A stretch of DNA of 64,000 nucleotides, from the NCBI GenBank assembly GCA_015847255.1, contig JADLZK010009272.1, forward strand, positions 496,001-560,000. The letters are read 5' to 3'. This DNA is from Hyparrhenia diplandra. Taxonomy: Eukaryota > Streptophyta > Magnoliopsida > Poales > Poaceae. Numbering within the stretch: the stretch's first letter is position 1; each line of letters opens with the position of its first letter. The translations under genes and the position numbers were made by a program. Shown piece after piece: positions 10,832-20,889 of the stretch. The notes under the pieces are model-generated. The model was not told the origin of the DNA, made no database searches, and saw only the letters and a list, made by a program, of their open reading frames with translations.

Positions 10832-11135
10832 GTAAATGCAAAGATTACCTCTGCCTGGAAAGAGAGGAGTGTGGGCCAAGGAATAGTGGTTGTTTGTTGT
10901 GTGGATCCTGCTATGCTCTTTTGATTGTTCCAGGAAAGAAAAGGTATTGCCCAGCTATGAATGCATGATTGATGTTGTAGTTATTCTACAGTGTTATAAT
11001 CTATCTGTGATGTATGCAGTGGAAAATTGGTTTCATTGTCATGTGGAGTTTGCACATAGCTCCTTTTAATTAGGCAAGCTTGAACATGTGTGATTGCTTC
11101 CATCATATCTCATTCTCATTATCAACATTGGGCAG

Positions 11136-11243
11136 GGTAGGCTGAGGCGTGGTCACCACACTTTACATGTTCAACTACTTCCCCAGGAAAATGGTAGGTT
11201 TCTGTTATATCCATCTGGGTACACCCTTACTGCTAAAATATAG
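11136..11243 (+). pseudogene. Exon-like fragment inside Helitron
   Basis: Preceded by GGGCAG. It reads G-R-L-R-R-G-H-H-T-L-H-V-Q-L-L-P-Q-E-N-G and continues F-L-L-Y-P-S-G-Y-T-L. Two possible donors follow, at 11194 and 11244 (GTGAGT). Unrecognised. Confidence 0.35.
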
Positions 11244-11259
11244 GTGAGTTCTCTTTGCT

Positions 11260-12327
11260 CTTCCTTTTGCCTGTTTAAAAAGTATGTGCATCATATCGAA
11301 AGTATATTTGATTGATAATGGTTTATGGCACCAGATGGAGATGGCTGCCACATATTTCTATAAAGGATCTTTTGTACAATTTCTATGTTCTGAATCATGG
11401 AACTTTGACATTTCATGATTTGTCCAGACTTTTCATGTTAAATTCAAGGTTGGACGTACAATTCCAAGTAGACTGCTAATCTTAGTTATTGACATGATTC
11501 ACAATATTGCCACTCAAGCATTATATGCGATTAAATAGAGGTACTATTTTCCTCCCCTGTTGGCGTTCCATTCATTCATTAGCACCATTCGAACTAGTGC
11601 CGATGCTATCAACATGATAGCAGGGCTCATGGCTTCCTGACTCAGTGATAATATGTCACGTTCTTTTTGAGTAGAATGTCAGATTCTCTAGCTTGCCATT
11701 CAAGGTTGAAGAACCAAGATTAGCTATATTACTTGCAGTAAAAAAAAACTCATTGAGTTTTAATTAATATAATATTAGTCAGTATAATGTTGTATCTACC
11801 ATGTATAATTATCGAGCTACACTGCTTTGTAACCAATTGTTATGATACCAAATGTGATGTAAATATTTGTGCCTAAATCCATGACTATGTATCTGTACTT
11901 TCTGGGTTGTGACTGTAGCCGTGTACCCAATTGATTCTAACGAAACGATTTGGGACTCTAGATGACATCTAAGATCTGCACCCTACTTCGGCATTTCAGC
12001 AGTCTTTTTTGTGTACTCTTATTTTCTAAGGCCAAACTGCCATCTATCTTACAAATTTCAGATCCTATTTGTTCTTTCTGAATAGGAATATTTCTGCTTT
12101 GCAAAAATAGATTAATATTCTTGTTTGTGGTGAGTTCAACTATTGTGAGACCTACAGTTTACTGCTTGGTTTAATTTGGCATGTTCATTCTGTCCTCAAC
12201 TTGCTCTGAGAATTTGCTGATGTTTGTTAGTTTGGAAAAAAAGTGTGTGTGTGATCTCACATCACCGAAAAACAATTTAAGTCAGTGCCAAGTCTCCATG
12301 TCGTTTTCATTACAAAATTGTTTATCA
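11260..12327. other. Helitron interior, AT-rich, no gene seen
   Basis: AT-rich, stop-dense sequence on both strands. I see no conserved motif, and it is most consistent with intron or spacer sequence carried in the Helitron. Confidence 0.4.
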
Positions 12328-12335
12328 ACTATGAA

Positions 12336-13136
12336 TATACCCGAGCATTTGGCTCGAAGCCCGTGGCACGGCCCGAGCACGGAAATTTGGCCCGGCCCAA
12401 ACACGGACCAACATGGTCCGATTCGCTCGGGTCGGGCGGCGGTGCCCGCTGCAGGCCGTGCTTGGGCTGACCCCAAGGCACGCGGCCAGCACGGCCCGAC
12501 ACGATAATTCAACACTGGCCCGATAAGGCCCGGTGACATCAAGGCTAACAGCCTATTCCTCCCCTGGCCCAAGCTAACCCCAACAATTTCCCCTTTCCCA
12601 ACCTACCCCTACCACACTCTCTCTTTCCCTCGTTCTCGCGTTGTTTCCCGACGCCGCAAGTCGCTCCGCCTCCACCGCATCAGCTCCGGCGCACCTCCAT
12701 GTCGCGGTCCTCCTTCGCGATGCGCCGATGCAATCTGCCTCGCTCCCTCACTACTCCCTCTCGTCCGTCTTGACGCGGCGCCGGCGGCCTTCATGGCTCC
12801 ATCCCCTCAAAGCGCGCCCGAGGGGCTGTAGCCACCGGATCCACGGCCGCGAAGCAGCGGCGAGGCCACCGCCATCGTCTCCCGCGGCTGCGGCGTGCGT
12901 GACGGCGTTGCTGCCGCCTCCCCTTTCCTTCTCTCTGTGCTTGGAATGTCGGCTTGAATTGGTAATGGGACCGTGCTTTTCCGTGATGGCATGGCCCGGA
13001 AATCGCCCGTGTGTCGTGCTCGGGCCGACCGAGGGGCACGGTGCACTGGATGGGCATGGCCTAGTGGCATGTGGGCCGATCGTGCCGACATGGGCCCGTG
13101 CCATGGCGGGCCGGGCCGAGCCGATGCTCAGGTATA
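12336..13136. mobile_element. hAT-type non-autonomous DNA transposon (801 bp)
   Basis: It is flanked by a perfect 8-bp duplication ACTATGAA (12328-12335 and 13137-13144). The termini are imperfect inverted repeats: TATACCCGAGCAT on the left, and TATACCTGAGCAT on the right when reversed. Both ends then run into GGCCC-rich arms. An 8-bp target duplication is the hallmark of the hAT superfamily. The GC-rich core (12590-12960) has long open frames on both strands, but these follow from composition. No transposase is present. Confidence 0.8.
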
Positions 13137-13431
13137 ACTATGAACCAGTTTAATTTTTTTCCTTTTTCATTGTCCCTGAACATTCATAGGTCTGGTATGC
13201 CGGTACTTAAATACAACAAATCAGAGAGGCCAGATGTACTAACCATAGCTCAAGATCCGGGATTGGTTTGAACGTAGAGAGATCTGCTCGGTTAAGCAAT
13301 GGCCTGAAATCTAGAAAGCTTCAAAGGCAGCTTCTTTCTAAGGTAGAGAGAGCAGGCATTGGTTTGAACGGGTCATTTACTCTTGATTAAAATCTCCTTG
13401 ACCCGCTTCAAAGGCAACTTCATATTTAGAT

Positions 13432-14231
13432 CCTTGTTTTCATATCGGACGACTAATCTCGATTAATCGTGATTAGTCGTCCATATAGTAAATGCATGCT
13501 TGACAAGGGCCTTCGATCAGTTTTGTTCGATAAGAAACCTTCTCGCCCAATAAGTTGTGACTAATCATGATTAGTCGTCCGATAAGGCAGCCCGGACGAC
13601 TAGTTGGGCTGGTATGTTAGGACATTGGAGAACTCAGCCCACGGCCTGTTAGGGTAAGAAACAGTGACCGAGTGACTGAGTACTTAAAGGAGCTTCCGAC
13701 ATCACGTTTTCTAGCTCCCCCGCACAGTGTCCCTTTCCGCTCCACAGAGTTGCCGCCGCAGCACCTCCGCCCGCCGGCTGCAGCTCTGTCCGTGGCTCCC
13801 GCCCACTGTCCGCCCGGCTTTAGCTCCTCCGTCCCGAGGCTCCGTCTGCCGTTTTTAGCCGACCACCGGCTGCAGCTCCGTCCATTGCTCCCGCCCGTCG
13901 TCCACAGGCTGCAGCTCCGCCCGCAGACCGCACCTCCGCTCGTGCCTCCATCTCCGCCCGCGCCATCTCTAGCCCAGCCGGACGCAGGAGGCCTCAAGCA
14001 TAAGATGAGCGAATCTGAAAGTACCTCTGCTCCTTATTACTCTGCTCCCACCATCTCTGCTCCCTTCGTACATGGTCGATCAAGTCATCAGGCACAAGGA
14101 TGACTAAATGTCCGACTAGCCAATCAGACCGATCAGGACCGACTAATCGACCCTGATCGACAACTAATTGTTCTTATCGACCTGATCGATGGTCATACGA
14201 CTAGAAACGATAAAACGATATGAAAACAGGG
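13432..14231. mobile_element. hAT-type non-autonomous DNA transposon (800 bp)
   Basis: It is flanked by 8-bp ATTTAGAT at 13424-13431 and 14232-14239. Termini: CCTTGTTTTCATATCG on the left and the reverse complement CCCTGTTTTCATATCG on the right. Subterminal regions are rich in ATTAGTCGTCC / GACGACTA repeats that can fold. The centre (13690-14000) is GC-rich with repeated GGCTGCAGCTC units. No transposase. Confidence 0.8.
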
Positions 14232-14479
14232 ATTTAGATGCATGAATAATTGCTTCCTGCACCTCCAGACTTCATTTTCAGAAAACAAGAATGACATTGT
14301 TTGTACCTTTTGTATGAACCATATGTATGTGTAAGGTAAAAACTGCATGTATAGCCCAATGCATGGAAAATATGTACGGGGCAATGTCACTAAATGATCA
14401 TACTCTATGTATAAACAACCCCACTAAACATCCGGGATCGGTCTCTAGATCGGCGCGCAGATGCACGCCGTCTACTAGT

Positions 14480-14886
14480 ACCTTACTACTTTACAGCATG
14501 TAAATGCTTTTGTCGTCACATGACCCATCTTTTAGTTGTGAAGTTATCAAATTCAATGTGAATGTCTTCATATATTGGGAGATGTACTTCATATATTTGA
14601 CAACTTGACTTGATTACAAAAGTTCATAAGTCCATGTTGAATCAGCACTAAGCATCTGAACATTGTTAGAATTGCAATCCTTTTCTAGAAATTATTTCAC
14701 CTGAGAAGGATGCATTTACTTGACCTGTCAAAATATGTGTGATGTCTGACATCATAATGTTCCTGTGCAGGTTATGTTGACAAGGATGAATGATCCGGTT
14801 CAGGCAAGTAGTGGAAGACAGAGGCTACATGTGAAAGACAGGCGCAATCATATACGTTGTGCACAACAAATTGACGAAATACAGAG
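14480..14886 (+). pseudogene. R1 unit: intron and penultimate exon, split by Copia copy B
   Basis: From 14771, after TGTGCAG, an open frame reads V-M-L-T-R-M-N-D-P-V-Q-A-S-S-G-R-Q-R-L-H and stays open to the Copia insertion. Resuming after the target duplication at 19387 it continues in frame for ten codons to TAG at 19420. The same exon start occurs at 32887 (R2) and 52380 (R3), where it is broken. The upstream part (14480-14770) matches 48507-48610 and 52105-52375. Confidence 0.45.
14882..14886. repeat. Target site duplication CAGAG of Copia copy B (left)
   Basis: CAGAG here and at 19382-19386 flank the element exactly. Confidence 0.95.
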
Positions 14887-14994
14887 TGTTAGAGGGAATA
14901 TGCTTCACTGTCTATTCCTCCAAACCCTAGAAGGGTGGGCAATATAGTAGCTGTACATGGGCCTCTATTGGGCCTACACTCATATACACTAACA
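14887..14994 (-). repeat. 3' LTR of Copia copy B
   Basis: 108 bp. It differs from the partner LTR by one missing C near 14909 and one substitution near 14955. Both termini are TGTTAG/CTAACA. Confidence 0.93.
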
Positions 14995-15010
14995 CTCCCC
15001 CGCCTCCTCG
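14995..15010 (-). promoter_or_regulatory. Polypurine tract of Copia copy B
   Basis: Read on the minus strand it is CGAGGAGGCGGGGGAG, directly next to the LTR. This is the position expected for priming plus-strand DNA synthesis. Confidence 0.8.
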
Positions 15011-15089
15011 AACTACGGGCGCAGCCGGAGATCAAGACTGACAACAAAGAAAGCAACACACACAGCACCCCCCGCAGCCACAACTAGCC

Positions 15090-15700
15090 ACCGTGACGTT
15101 GAGGCTGGATCGAACTCCGAGAATGTCGAGGAGGGAAGACCCTGGTGAAGATGTCGGCACACCGGGAGGTGGTCGGGACATGGAGGGCCCGACAGCCGAT
15201 CGCAAACCAGGTCACGGACAAAGTGCAAGTCAATCTCCACATGCTTCGTCCGCTGATGCTGAACCGGTTGGTGGAGAGATAGACGGCGCCGACATTGTCA
15301 CAAAGAGACGAGGGTGGTCTTGGTGAGCCGGCTGTGAAGTTTCGCCCAAGAGCCGACGGCCAAGACGCCGCCGCACACCGTTAGCTTACAGCCCGATACT
15401 CCGCCTACTGCAGACCGAGCGGAGACAACCGGCCGCCGCTTGGACGACTGGGGGAGACGAGGTTGCCGCCGAGAAAGACGGCATACCCGAGGCGAGGGCG
15501 AGTGTCCGGACAGCCCGCCCGATCGCCAGCGATGTAGACAACGAGCTCGGTGGAGGGAGACCGGTGAATAGCCAGGCCGGAGTCAACAAAGGCTACGGAC
15601 ATAGCGGAGAAGGCACTTCATCGCAAAGAAAATGTGGCTCCCGGGGATCATGCATGTGAAGACAGACCGCTGAATCAAGACACGATGTCGGGGGCCGGGT
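15090..15700 (-). pseudogene. Copia copy B RNase H remnant
   Basis: Minus-strand pieces show V-E-I-D-L-H-F-V-R-D near 15205-15240, and A-G-C-P-D-T-R with G-Y-A-V-F-L-G-G-N-L-V-S near 15445-15515. These match copy A at 2490-2800. Small deletions move the frame between pieces, so no full domain can be made. Confidence 0.8.
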
Positions 15701-15759
15701 GAAGGTACCGCAAGGCACCACCGCCCAAACTCCGGAAAGCAGTAGGATCCGCCATCGGG

Positions 15760-16680
15760 TCGCCTTCATCGCCAGAGAGCTTCGCCGAGTATCAAGGGGA
15801 GTAGCACAGGGGCTTGCAAGCCGTCATCCCAGCCCGCCGAGGATATCCGTGAGCATACCGCCGGGCCGGTGCAGAACAACCCCGAAGGGCGAGTCTCAAC
15901 AGTGACCCCGTGAAGTGGTGAAGCGAGACCGAGATCCTTCATAGCAAACTCCTGCTGCAAAGAAGAGATGACGCTACTGAAGCAATCAAGGATCGAGGCG
16001 GTGAGGACAATGTCATCAACATAGAGTAGCAAAAGCGTGGTGTCACCCATGGAGATAGACAAACAAAGATGTGTCCGACTTGGCCTCTCGAACCCCAAAG
16101 TGAGAAGGTAGGTGGCAAACCGGGGAGTACCAAGCACGAGGAGCCCGCTTCGCACCATAGAGTGACTTGTTGAGCGGGGGCAAACCAGATCGCCGACCGA
16201 ATCCACAAACCCATTTTGGCCGATCAGCAAAAACCGTCTCGCATAAGGTGCCATGGAGAAATGCATTCTTGACATCCAAATGATGCACTTGCCAGAGCGA
16301 GAGAGAGCAAGTGAGAGGATGCGCGCCGTGAAAGCAGGCTTGACCATCGGATCAAGGTCTCATCATAATCAACACCGTGCCGGGTGAAGCCCCGGCACCC
16401 ACCGAGCCTTGTATCGCCCAGACCGCCGTCAGCCCGACGCTTGTGTGTCCAGATCCACTTGCCAGTGGGCCACATTGCCACAGGCACGGACGCGGCACAA
16501 GGTCCCACGCCTAGTTGGCTAGAAGAGCCCCATACTCCTCTTCCATCGCGCGCCATCGCTAGGATCCGCCAATGCAGCGCGGGATGAGGAAGGAATTGGA
16601 GAGACCGGGCGGATCGCTCTCGTGGCGGAGAGGGCCGCAGACGAGAACCCCGCCGCATGGCGAGTCACCATCGGGTGAGT
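15760..16680 (-). pseudogene. Copia copy B reverse transcriptase remnant
   Basis: On the minus strand the order is M-V-T-R-H neighbourhood (about 16660-16675), V-D-Y-D-E-T near 16365, L-D-V-K-N-A-F-L-H-G-T near 16250-16285, K-S-L-Y-G near 16155, and catalytic L-Y-V-D-D-I-V-L-T-A near 16000-16030. Catalytic residues survive in one piece, but frameshifts separate the fingers, palm and thumb segments. Confidence 0.82.
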
Positions 16681-18300
16681 GTGACGGGGTTCACAAGGAT
16701 CGCGGGTGGTAGATCAGCAGGGTAACCACGGACGGGCCGTGGTGGAGGAGGTGGGGGCGGTGGTGGAGAGCGCGGGAGCCGGGTCCGAAGGCTGGGCGCG
16801 CGGGCCACGCGACGAACGTACACTGCGCCGGTCTGCCACGCCGGGTCCCGCCCTGCGCGGCGTGGCATACCTGGTTCCTTCGGGCCGCCAGCCAGGGGCA
16901 CCGGGGCCGCGCGGGCGCGCAGAAGTGGCTCGGGGGCGCGTGGCACAGCCGAGTGGCGCCGGGCCGCGAGTGGCGCCGTGGCCGCCGCGGCGGGCGCTAA
17001 ATGGGGCAACCTCAATACCGCGGAGAAAGGCCGTAACGGAACTGGTGGCTGAACCGCCAGTCGTGAAACGGGGACTCCAACTCGTGGATCGGGGAAGGTG
17101 TGGAAGAGGTAGAGTACGGAAACCGACTCATCGAAGACGACGCGGCCGAGAGATAAGCACCCGACGAGAAGTGAGGTCGTGAGGCAACGTACCCCTTATG
17201 ATCGTGGGAGTATTAAGAAACACACACCGTGTCGAGCGGGCGCCAACTTGTGAGGAGTAGTGGCGGCGAGGTTAGGGGCAACAAGCACAACCGAAGACAC
17301 GAAGGTGATCATAGTGAGGAGGTGTACCGAAGAGGGCGTGGTGTGGAGTGGGAGCAGGAGAGGCCGTGGAAGGAAGCTGGTTGAGAGTGTAGGTGGCGGT
17401 GTGGAGGCTCGGCCCGTAAGGGGCAAAGAGGCCCCGAGAAGGAGAGAGGCGATGACATCATTCATGGTGCGAATCATCCGCTCAGCCTTGCCGCTCGGGA
17501 GGAGGTGTACGGGCAAGACATGCAGAGCTGAACACCATGAGCGAGAAAGAAGGAGCGGGAGGTGTTGTTATCAAACTCACGCCCGTTGTCACACTAGACG
17601 GCCTTGATGGTGAGGCCGAACTAAGTGGACACCTGTGCAAAGAAGTGGAGGAGAGTGGAAAAAGTCTCGACTTGGCGCCAGAAAGGGAAAGTCCAAGAGT
17701 AGTGAGAGAAGTCATCGAGGAGGACTAGATAATACTTATAGCCGGAAATGCTAGGAATAGGAGAAGTCCACGATCATCACGGTGAAGAAGAGCAAAGGCA
17801 TGTGTCACACGCCAAGAAGTAGGAAAAGGAAGGCGACATGGCGCAACCCAACCGCATGCATGGCGTAGATGCTCATCGAAGCCCGAGTGCAAGGGAGGTG
17901 GGCACTACGACCGAGCCGAGCCAAAGCGCCGCGGGGGGGTGACCGAAATGGGCGGTGCCGTAGAGGAAGAGGGAGTAGTGGAAAGGGCAACTGAAGTGGA
18001 AGGCGGTATAGCGGAAGTGAAGGAGAAGGGAGTAAAGGGGTCCCGAGCCGCCACAATGAGGAGTGGACGCCCGTGAGGCGAATCCTTCACCGTGAGACCG
18101 TAGAGTCGAACTCAACCGTAACAAGAGTTGTTGGCAAAGAAATCGGGCGGATGGAAAGAAGGTTATGGACGATCCGAGGAGAAACAAGGACAGCAGAAGA
18201 CGAAAAAGACCGGAGGCGTAACCCACGAGGTGACAGAAGACAAGACCCATTCCCAACCATGATCGAAGAGGGACAGGAAGGGTGAGGAGGGCGAAGAGAA
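16680..18300 (-). pseudogene. Copia copy B integrase and pre-integrase remnant
   Basis: Minus-strand text G-K-A-E-R-M-I-R-T-M-N-D-V-I (about 17450-17490) holds the third catalytic residue region of Copia integrases. P-H-K-L-A-P follows near 17235. Further upstream are V-H-N-L-L-S-I-R-P near 18140-18170 and V-K-D-S-P-H-G-R near 18070. Multiple frames are involved, so the integrase is not functional. Confidence 0.75.
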
Positions 18301-19260
18301 GAGAGGATGCCGGCATGAGGGGTAGTGTGGAAGGAAGCCCCCAGTCGAGTCGGCGATCCACTGGTGCGCATGTGTGGTGCAACCCCCATGGTGCTGAATG
18401 ATTGCGCCATATCGCCGGATTCCACCCCCCGTGCCGACGGAGTCGGGCTCGGGCGGAGCAGGGATGGCCGAAGGGCGCGGACGGTGGGGCGCCGCCGACC
18501 ATGGCGACCGGGCCGAGCTGGGAACGAGGCCCGCCGATCGGCCCCGCCATGGGTTGCCCGATGGCCGACGAGCGGACCTCCCGCAGCGGTCGCAGGAGCC
18601 GAGGAGAGCCGCTTGGTCGCGCGAAGGGCACCGGCCAAGGCCGGAGCGGCGGCAGCACGGTGGAAGGAGGAGGTCGGGCCATCGGCGATTTGCAGGCCCA
18701 CGCCGCCACCCGCCCGACGCGCGGGCGGCGGCGGTGGAGCACGCGCGGGTATGGGGCGCCGCGCGGCGTAGCGCCGAGTAAGATGGCTGCGCACGCCGGC
18801 CCAGCCTCGGAGGGAAGAGGAGCTCGCGGCGCTGCCAGCGCCCCCGCGGCCTCACCCGTGGCGCGTGAGGGCAAGAGGAAGTGCGGCGGGCAGAGGAGGG
18901 ACAGCAGCGAGCGGGCCGGGGGCGGGCTGCGTGCTTGCCCCCGCGCCGCCGCGCCCCTTCCGGCTGCATGGAGTCGCCGCCGTGGAGGAGCCGCCGCGTC
19001 GCGTGGAGGAGCCCCGTCGCGTGGAGTAGCCGCCCCGGGCCGAGACCGCAGTAGGGGTCCACACGCCCGCGTCCGGGCGTGGCCTCCCCAGCCCAGCGCT
19101 CGCAAGGCGTGCTGGTCCGGAGGAGAGAGGAGGGAAGGTGGAGAGGGGAGGGAAGAAGGGCGGCCGCCCCAGGGCGGCGGCGCGGCGGCGGCGCGGCCGG
19201 CCGGCCATGGGGGTAGCGGCGGCGGAGTACGGCCGGGATCGGGAGGAAGGGGAAAATTTC
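18300..19260 (-). pseudogene. Copia copy B 5' internal region, gag not recognisable
   Basis: The W-I-A-D-S protease neighbourhood is near 18340-18360. Upstream to the primer site the sequence is extremely GC-rich, with long open frames on both strands and no gag (UBN2-type) motif. The long minus-strand frame ending at 17873 is a composite and should not be taken as a real protein. Confidence 0.55.
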
Positions 19261-19272
19261 AGGCCGATACCA
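19261..19272 (-). promoter_or_regulatory. Primer binding site of Copia copy B
   Basis: Read on the minus strand: TGGTATCGGCCT. The first seven bases match the 3' end complement of initiator-methionine tRNA used by most plant Copia elements. Confidence 0.8.
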
Positions 19273-19381
19273 TGTTAGAGGGAATATGCTTCACCTGTCT
19301 ATTCCTCCAAACCCTAGAAGGGTGGGCAATATAGTAGCTGCACATGGGCCTCTATTGGGCCTACACTCATATACACTAACA
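19273..19381 (-). repeat. 5' LTR of Copia copy B
   Basis: 109 bp, paired with 14887-14994, and followed by the duplication CAGAG at 19382-19386. Confidence 0.93.
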
Positions 19382-19686
19382 CAGAGGCTGGATTATTTGC
19401 TAAGACATGCTAAATCTTAGGATGAAGATTCATTTTCACCATATATATAGTTGACTACTCTCCATCTATGGGAAAGTTGATGGTTTGAATGTCACTACGG
19501 GCATCAGTTGCAAACCATTGCACCATTGTAGGCATACATGTTCCATCACAATGATTTGAACCAGTTAATGGTCTCGTCATGAGTAGCTAATGGTTTCCTC
19601 GTCATGAGTATGGCTTTATCAAAGAATTTACCTTGTTTGATGGACGAGGCTGCTACTATCTGAATGCTTATGTCTGTTCAAACTGA
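19382..19686 (+). pseudogene. R1 unit tail with terminal exon-like block
   Basis: After the Copia, the interrupted exon resumes and stops at 19420. A second open block ending at TGA 19684-19686 reads R-H-E-Y-G-F-I-K-E-F-T-L-F-D-G-R-G. It aligns with Y-E-Y-D-F-I-H-E-F-A-M in R0 and R2. The place where R0 and R2 carry the Tourist-like element is empty here (CCAGTTAATGG near 19561-19571). Confidence 0.45.
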
Positions 19687-19800
19687 ATTTTTAGCAAACT
19701 GAATGTCTGAGCAAACTGAAACTAAATGTCTGTACATATAGTCTATTTAGCAAACTGAAACAATGTAGCAAACTGAATGTCTGTACATAGAGACAGACCG
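19680..19800. repeat. Short tandem repeats of AGCAAACTGAATGTCTG type
   Basis: About four imperfect copies of AGCAAACTGAA with GTCTGTACATA are spread over 120 bp. I see no coding role. Confidence 0.7.
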
Positions 19801-19957
19801 TCAGTTTCCCTCTCATAAAACACAAAGGAATGCCCCTACTAGCTGTTAGTTCAGAGATGGGACTATCTGAATCTATCATTCGTTTCAATAGAAAAAGATG
19901 GGGTACATAACCATACTGCACTATTTAATTCAGTCATTCGTTTTTATAAAGCTGCAG

Positions 19958-20014
19958 GAGAAGACTGCTTGCTGCTGCATCTCTCCACTGCTCCCATGGA
20001 ACCGCTTGCCGCAG
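19958..20014 (+). pseudogene. Isolated exon-like block (19 codons)
   Basis: Between GCTGCAG and GGTTGTAC, 57 nt read E-K-T-A-C-C-C-I-S-P-L-L-P-W-N-R-L-P-Q in phase 0. It is a possible exon of an unrecognised gene. No partner exon was found with confidence. Confidence 0.25.
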
Positions 20015-20019
20015 GTTGT

Positions 20020-20880
20020 ACTTCTATGGTGCTTGGCGTGAGGAAGAGTAAGAGAATGTGCTGCTGCACTATTGTATCTTGGATGCTCATGTTTCAACTG
20101 ATTGTAGTGATATTCAAGCTATGTGAACAGAGCTTGCTCTCTGAATGCTTCCCTGAACCTGAGGGCGCAATGGCCATGCCCATTCAGTCTGTCAGTTATA
20201 TTTCAAACTATGTGATCCTTGAAACTTCGAGCTCCAAATTAAATATTCAAACAAACTTTAACTAGTGCAAACACTGCTGATATTCATTGCACACGGTTCC
20301 TAACCAAGGTTTGATAATATTCGTTTCAAACCACAATATTGTAACCATGCTTGATAATGTTTTATCAAATAGCCATACAATGGTATACACAAATGCATTT
20401 GTAGTTGATCTAAAGTTACATGTAAAGCATTAAACAACTTACATGCTAAATTTGAGTTTTCTGTAGGCGACATGCCGCCTCGTGGGTTGTACATATGCCC
20501 TAAGACTCGGTTTTTGAGTTTTGGCTCTCTTTCTTCAATAAATATAGTGCCACCTCAGCAAAAATTAATAAATAGAGAGGTAATAAATAACTATAGAAAC
20601 TATTGTGGAGTGCCCCTAAAGATGGAAAAATAAAAAAGCCTATTTTATTTATCTTTTTTGTCAAAAGAAGGCGGTAAAGGCGGTATAATGAAAAGGCCCG
20701 TAGCTAAGGCCCCATTTTGACATAGTACCGGCTCTGAAAAACACAGCCTTAGAGCAGCTGCTCCACAGTGGATTTGAGCTCCACAAGACCGTTTGGTAGA
20801 GCTCCGACTTTGAAATGGACTCATTTATAATGATCAATAATAAAAACATAATCAAGCACCAAAATAAAAAAAAAAAACAT
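20020..20880. other. AT-rich spacer between R1 and R2, nothing identified
   Basis: Stop-dense on both strands. A short open frame at 19969-20265 lacks supporting motifs. GTTTGGTAGAGCTCC near 20791 resembles a small DNA-transposon end, but no partner was found. Confidence 0.4.
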
Positions 20881-20889
20881 TACTTCATC

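Larger units (their letters stand above)
8400..14478 (+). mobile_element. Helitron (rolling-circle element), 3' end certain, 5' end uncertain
   Basis: The right end has the Helitron signature: a perfect 5-bp GC stem extended past one mismatch (CGGCG at 14451-14455 with CGCCG at 14466-14470), a four-base spacer, then CTAG (14475-14478) followed by target T. The flanking unit sequence resumes at once (TTACAGCATGTAAATG), matching 48507 and 52105. The left end should be A followed by TC. A candidate is TCATCTAG near 8402, where alignment to R3 is lost, but I cannot fix it. No helicase gene is seen, so it is non-autonomous. Confidence 0.6.
14887..19381 (-). mobile_element. Complete-length Copia retrotransposon, decayed (copy B)
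   Basis: Two near-identical LTRs (108 and 109 bp), a perfect 5-bp duplication CAGAG, a primer binding site beginning TGGTATC (tRNA-iMet type) and a purine tract define a full insertion of 4495 bp on the minus strand. Pol domains are in Ty1/Copia order but broken by many small indels, and recognisable gag is not seen. The near-identical LTRs suggest recent insertion, while the coding part looks old. This suggests it moved as a non-autonomous copy using proteins from elsewhere. Confidence 0.92.

Noticed and set aside
12641..13153. 170-codon plus frame and overlapping minus frames
   Set aside because: Inside the hAT-type element and crossing its right end. All six frames are long there because of GC composition.
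13672..14103. 143-codon proline-rich frame
   Set aside because: Made of repeated GGCTGCAGCTC units within a hAT-type element. No conservation evidence.
17873..19105. Longest minus-strand open frame (410 codons)
   Set aside because: Its downstream half reads Copia pre-integrase DNA in the wrong frame and its upstream half is GC-driven. It is a composite, not a protein.
18402..19334. 310-codon plus-strand open frame
   Set aside because: Antisense to Copia copy B and runs into its LTR. Open because of extreme GC content.
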